Assembly: GCA_029864805.1 (NCBI GenBank) | Contig: JAOTSS010000026.1 | Location: 1 to 23,840, forward strand | From: Candidatus Nitrosopumilus sp. | Lineage (GTDB): Archaea > Thermoproteota > Nitrososphaeria > Nitrososphaerales > Nitrosopumilaceae | DNA: 23,840 nt | Reading direction: 5' to 3' | In this document: one piece after another, positions 22,888-23,840 of the stretch | Position numbering within the stretch: the first letter of the stretch is position 1 | How the letters are laid out: each line of letters starts with the position of its first letter | Notes under the pieces: generated by a model | What the model was told of the DNA's origin: nothing | The model's database searches: none | What the model saw: the letters and a program-made list of their open reading frames with translations, nothing else | Translations under genes and position numbers: made by a program

Positions 22888-23223
22888 TTAGTTGTTGGGA
22901 ATTAATTCAACTTCTATCTGACCGTTATCAAATGTGCTTTTCATTCCTCTGATCTTGCTTTTGTACATGAACAGTCTTTTTCCTTCACCAGTAATTGTTC
23001 CAGATATATGCAGGAGTTTATTGTCATGAAGGGCCTGAACTCTCCTGTATACCGTACTCATTGGGATGTTGGTTTTAGAAGTTATCTCAATTACGGATTT
23101 TGGCTTGTGCATGACGGATTCCAGGATGGATCTGCAGTACTTGTCTGATAAAATTTCAAGCAGACTATCTTTTTTTTCTGTTTCTTCAATTCTGAAGGCT
23201 TGTTGTTGTTGTAATGTTTGCAT
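22888..23223 (-). CDS. Winged-helix transcriptional regulator
   Basis: A 111-residue protein with a helix-turn-helix and wing. A Gln-rich N-terminus (TLQQQQAF) precedes helices LLEILSDKYCRSILESV, then SVIEITSKTNIPMSTVYRRV (43-62) as the recognition unit. The wing KLLHISGTITGEGKRLFMYK follows, and the C-terminus is short. This is the ArsR/MarR-like winged-helix pattern of archaea. A 9-bp inverted repeat surrounds its TATA box directly upstream (23232-23258), suggesting that it represses itself. It is tail-to-tail with the ribbon-helix-helix gene and follows the AAA ATPase gene on the same strand after 105 bases. Confidence 0.82.
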   Translation of the reverse strand: MQTLQQQQAFRIEETEKKDSLLEILSDKYCRSILESVMHKPKSVIEITSKTNIPMSTVYRRVQALHDNKLLHISGTITGEGKRLFMYKSKIRGMKSTFDNGQIEVELIPNN

Positions 23224-23231
23224 GATTAGAG

Positions 23232-23258
23232 TCAGTCATTTTGAGATATAATGACTGA
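23232..23258 (-). promoter_or_regulatory. Palindromic operator around the TATA box of the regulator gene
   Basis: TCAGTCATT (23232-23240) and its exact reverse complement AATGACTGA (23250-23258) are 9-bp arms with a 9-base spacer. Between and touching the arms lies minus-strand TTATAT (23246-23251), centred about 25 bases before the ATG at 23223. A protein bound here would block TATA-binding protein, so negative autoregulation by the adjacent winged-helix protein is the simplest reading. Confidence 0.55.
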
Positions 23259-23328
23259 GTACACACTGTCTTACATTGAGTACCCATGAAATTAATATTA
23301 CTTTATCAATTGAGGGAAATATGAAAAT

Positions 23329-23840
23329 CTAAGCCGATGATGTTTTTGTCTTCTTTATCTCATCTACTGAGTCTTCCAGATCTTTTTGCGTTATCTTAAT
23401 TGACTTTACGTCTTTTTCCTTGTCCTTGTTTTCGACAAATCTTTTGACTCCCAAGAGTGCTCCTCGGTTGCATACCTCTTCGATTTCTGCTCCGCTGAAT
23501 CCCTTGGCCATTTCTGCAAGTGTCTTTAGGTTGACGTTGTCTGCAAGTGGTTTGTCTTTTGTGTGAATCTTGAGAATCATTTCTATTCCTGCGATATCTG
23601 GATTTGGAACTTCAATTACCCTGTCAAACCTTCCTGGTCTGAGCAATGCAGGATCCACAATGTCCAACCTGTTTGTCGCACCAATTATCAACACGTTGTT
23701 GAGTTCCTCTAGCCCGTCAATTTCAGTTAGAATTTGTGACACAACATTTTCTGTAACATGTGAATCAGAACCACCACTGCCCCTTCTTGGTACCAATGCA
23801 TCAATCTCATCAAAGAAGATAATACATGGTGCTGCCATGC
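23329..23840 (-). CDS. Cdc48/VAT-type AAA ATPase, C-terminal part (cut by window edge)
   Basis: The C-terminal 170 residues of an AAA+ ATPase; the gene continues beyond the right edge. It begins inside the last AAA module with the Walker B motif CIIFFDEIDAL, sensor-1 IGATNRLD and the arginine-finger region LLRPGRFDRVIEVPNPD. The helical lid AEMAKGFSGAEIEEVCNRGA follows. The C-terminus is Lys/Asp-rich (ENKDKEKDVKSIKITQKDLE). These match the D2 module of archaeal Cdc48/VAT, a hexameric unfoldase that feeds the proteasome. The Walker A motif, D1 and N-domains are not in the window, so a single-module relative cannot be excluded. ATG at 23838 is an internal Met, not the start. Confidence 0.88.
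   Translation of the reverse strand, partial: MAAPCIIFFDEIDALVPRRGSGGSDSHVTENVVSQILTEIDGLEELNNVLIIGATNRLDIVDPALLRPGRFDRVIEVPNPDIAGIEMILKIHTKDKPLADNVNLKTLAEMAKGFSGAEIEEVCNRGALLGVKRFVENKDKEKDVKSIKITQKDLEDSVDEIKKTKTSSA

Noticed and set aside
1..23840. tRNA, rRNA, CRISPR array, transposase or integrase attachment site
   Set aside because: I looked through the intergenic stretches for tRNA-like T-loop sequence, spaced direct repeats and terminal inverted repeats, and saw none. Some small structured RNAs cannot be excluded by eye.

Overview
The window reads as a piece of chromosome from an ammonia-oxidising archaeon of the Nitrososphaerota (Thaumarchaeota), most likely a marine Nitrosopumilus-type organism. 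Three things point there. The DNA is very AT-rich and densely packed with short genes. Archaeal TATA-like boxes sit about 25 bases before many start codons, so many transcripts look leaderless. The gene content (archaeal type II GAPDH, F420-type luciferase-like oxidoreductase, long HMG-CoA synthase, bioA/bioB/bioD, Cdc48-type AAA ATPase, DUF35 protein) fits this group. This is inference from content; no 16S gene or amo gene is present. I found no rRNA, tRNA, CRISPR array or insertion sequence.

Layout. 1-1.7 kb: a small membrane protein, a 41-residue Cys-rich microprotein, an 82-residue protein abutting a sugar-phosphate nucleotidyltransferase, and a 48-residue protein on the minus strand. 1.78-4.16 kb: a tight operon of an F420-type oxidoreductase, a thiolase-fold enzyme and a DUF35 partner, met tail-to-tail by a SAM-methyltransferase-like gene. 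5.0-7.55 kb: small hypothetical genes, a Holliday-junction-resolvase-like nuclease and two convergent Cys/His-rich microproteins. 7.7-12.9 kb: threonine synthase, a CNNM/CorC-type membrane protein, type II GAPDH, a 21-residue micro-ORF coupled to an 80-residue protein, and a membrane-anchored DsbA-like protein. 13.0-14.4 kb: HMG-CoA synthase of the mevalonate pathway. 14.4-16.9 kb: unrecognised genes, five on the minus strand and one on the plus strand. 16.95-20.3 kb: biotin genes bioD, bioA and bioB, with bioD and a 46-residue ORF divergent from bioA. 20.36-21.88 kb: decayed genes, including a full-length cation-efflux (CDF) transporter broken by one stop and two frameshifts. 21.98-23.84 kb: a small Cys protein, a ribbon-helix-helix protein, a winged-helix regulator with an apparent self-operator, and the C-terminal end of a Cdc48-type AAA ATPase that runs off the right edge.

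How the genes fit together. BioA, BioD and BioB cover the last three steps of biotin synthesis. HMG-CoA synthase feeds isoprenoid lipid synthesis, and GAPDH serves central carbon metabolism. The thiolase/DUF35/F420 operon looks like a separate CoA-thioester system, because no HMG-CoA synthase is attached to it and its thiolase has an altered C-terminal loop. The most unusual items are that operon, the shared promoter module in the 15-16 kb block, the palindrome around the TATA box of the winged-helix gene, the leaderless micro-ORF at 11.78 kb, and the pseudogene cluster. All functional names come from motifs read by eye, not from database searches.
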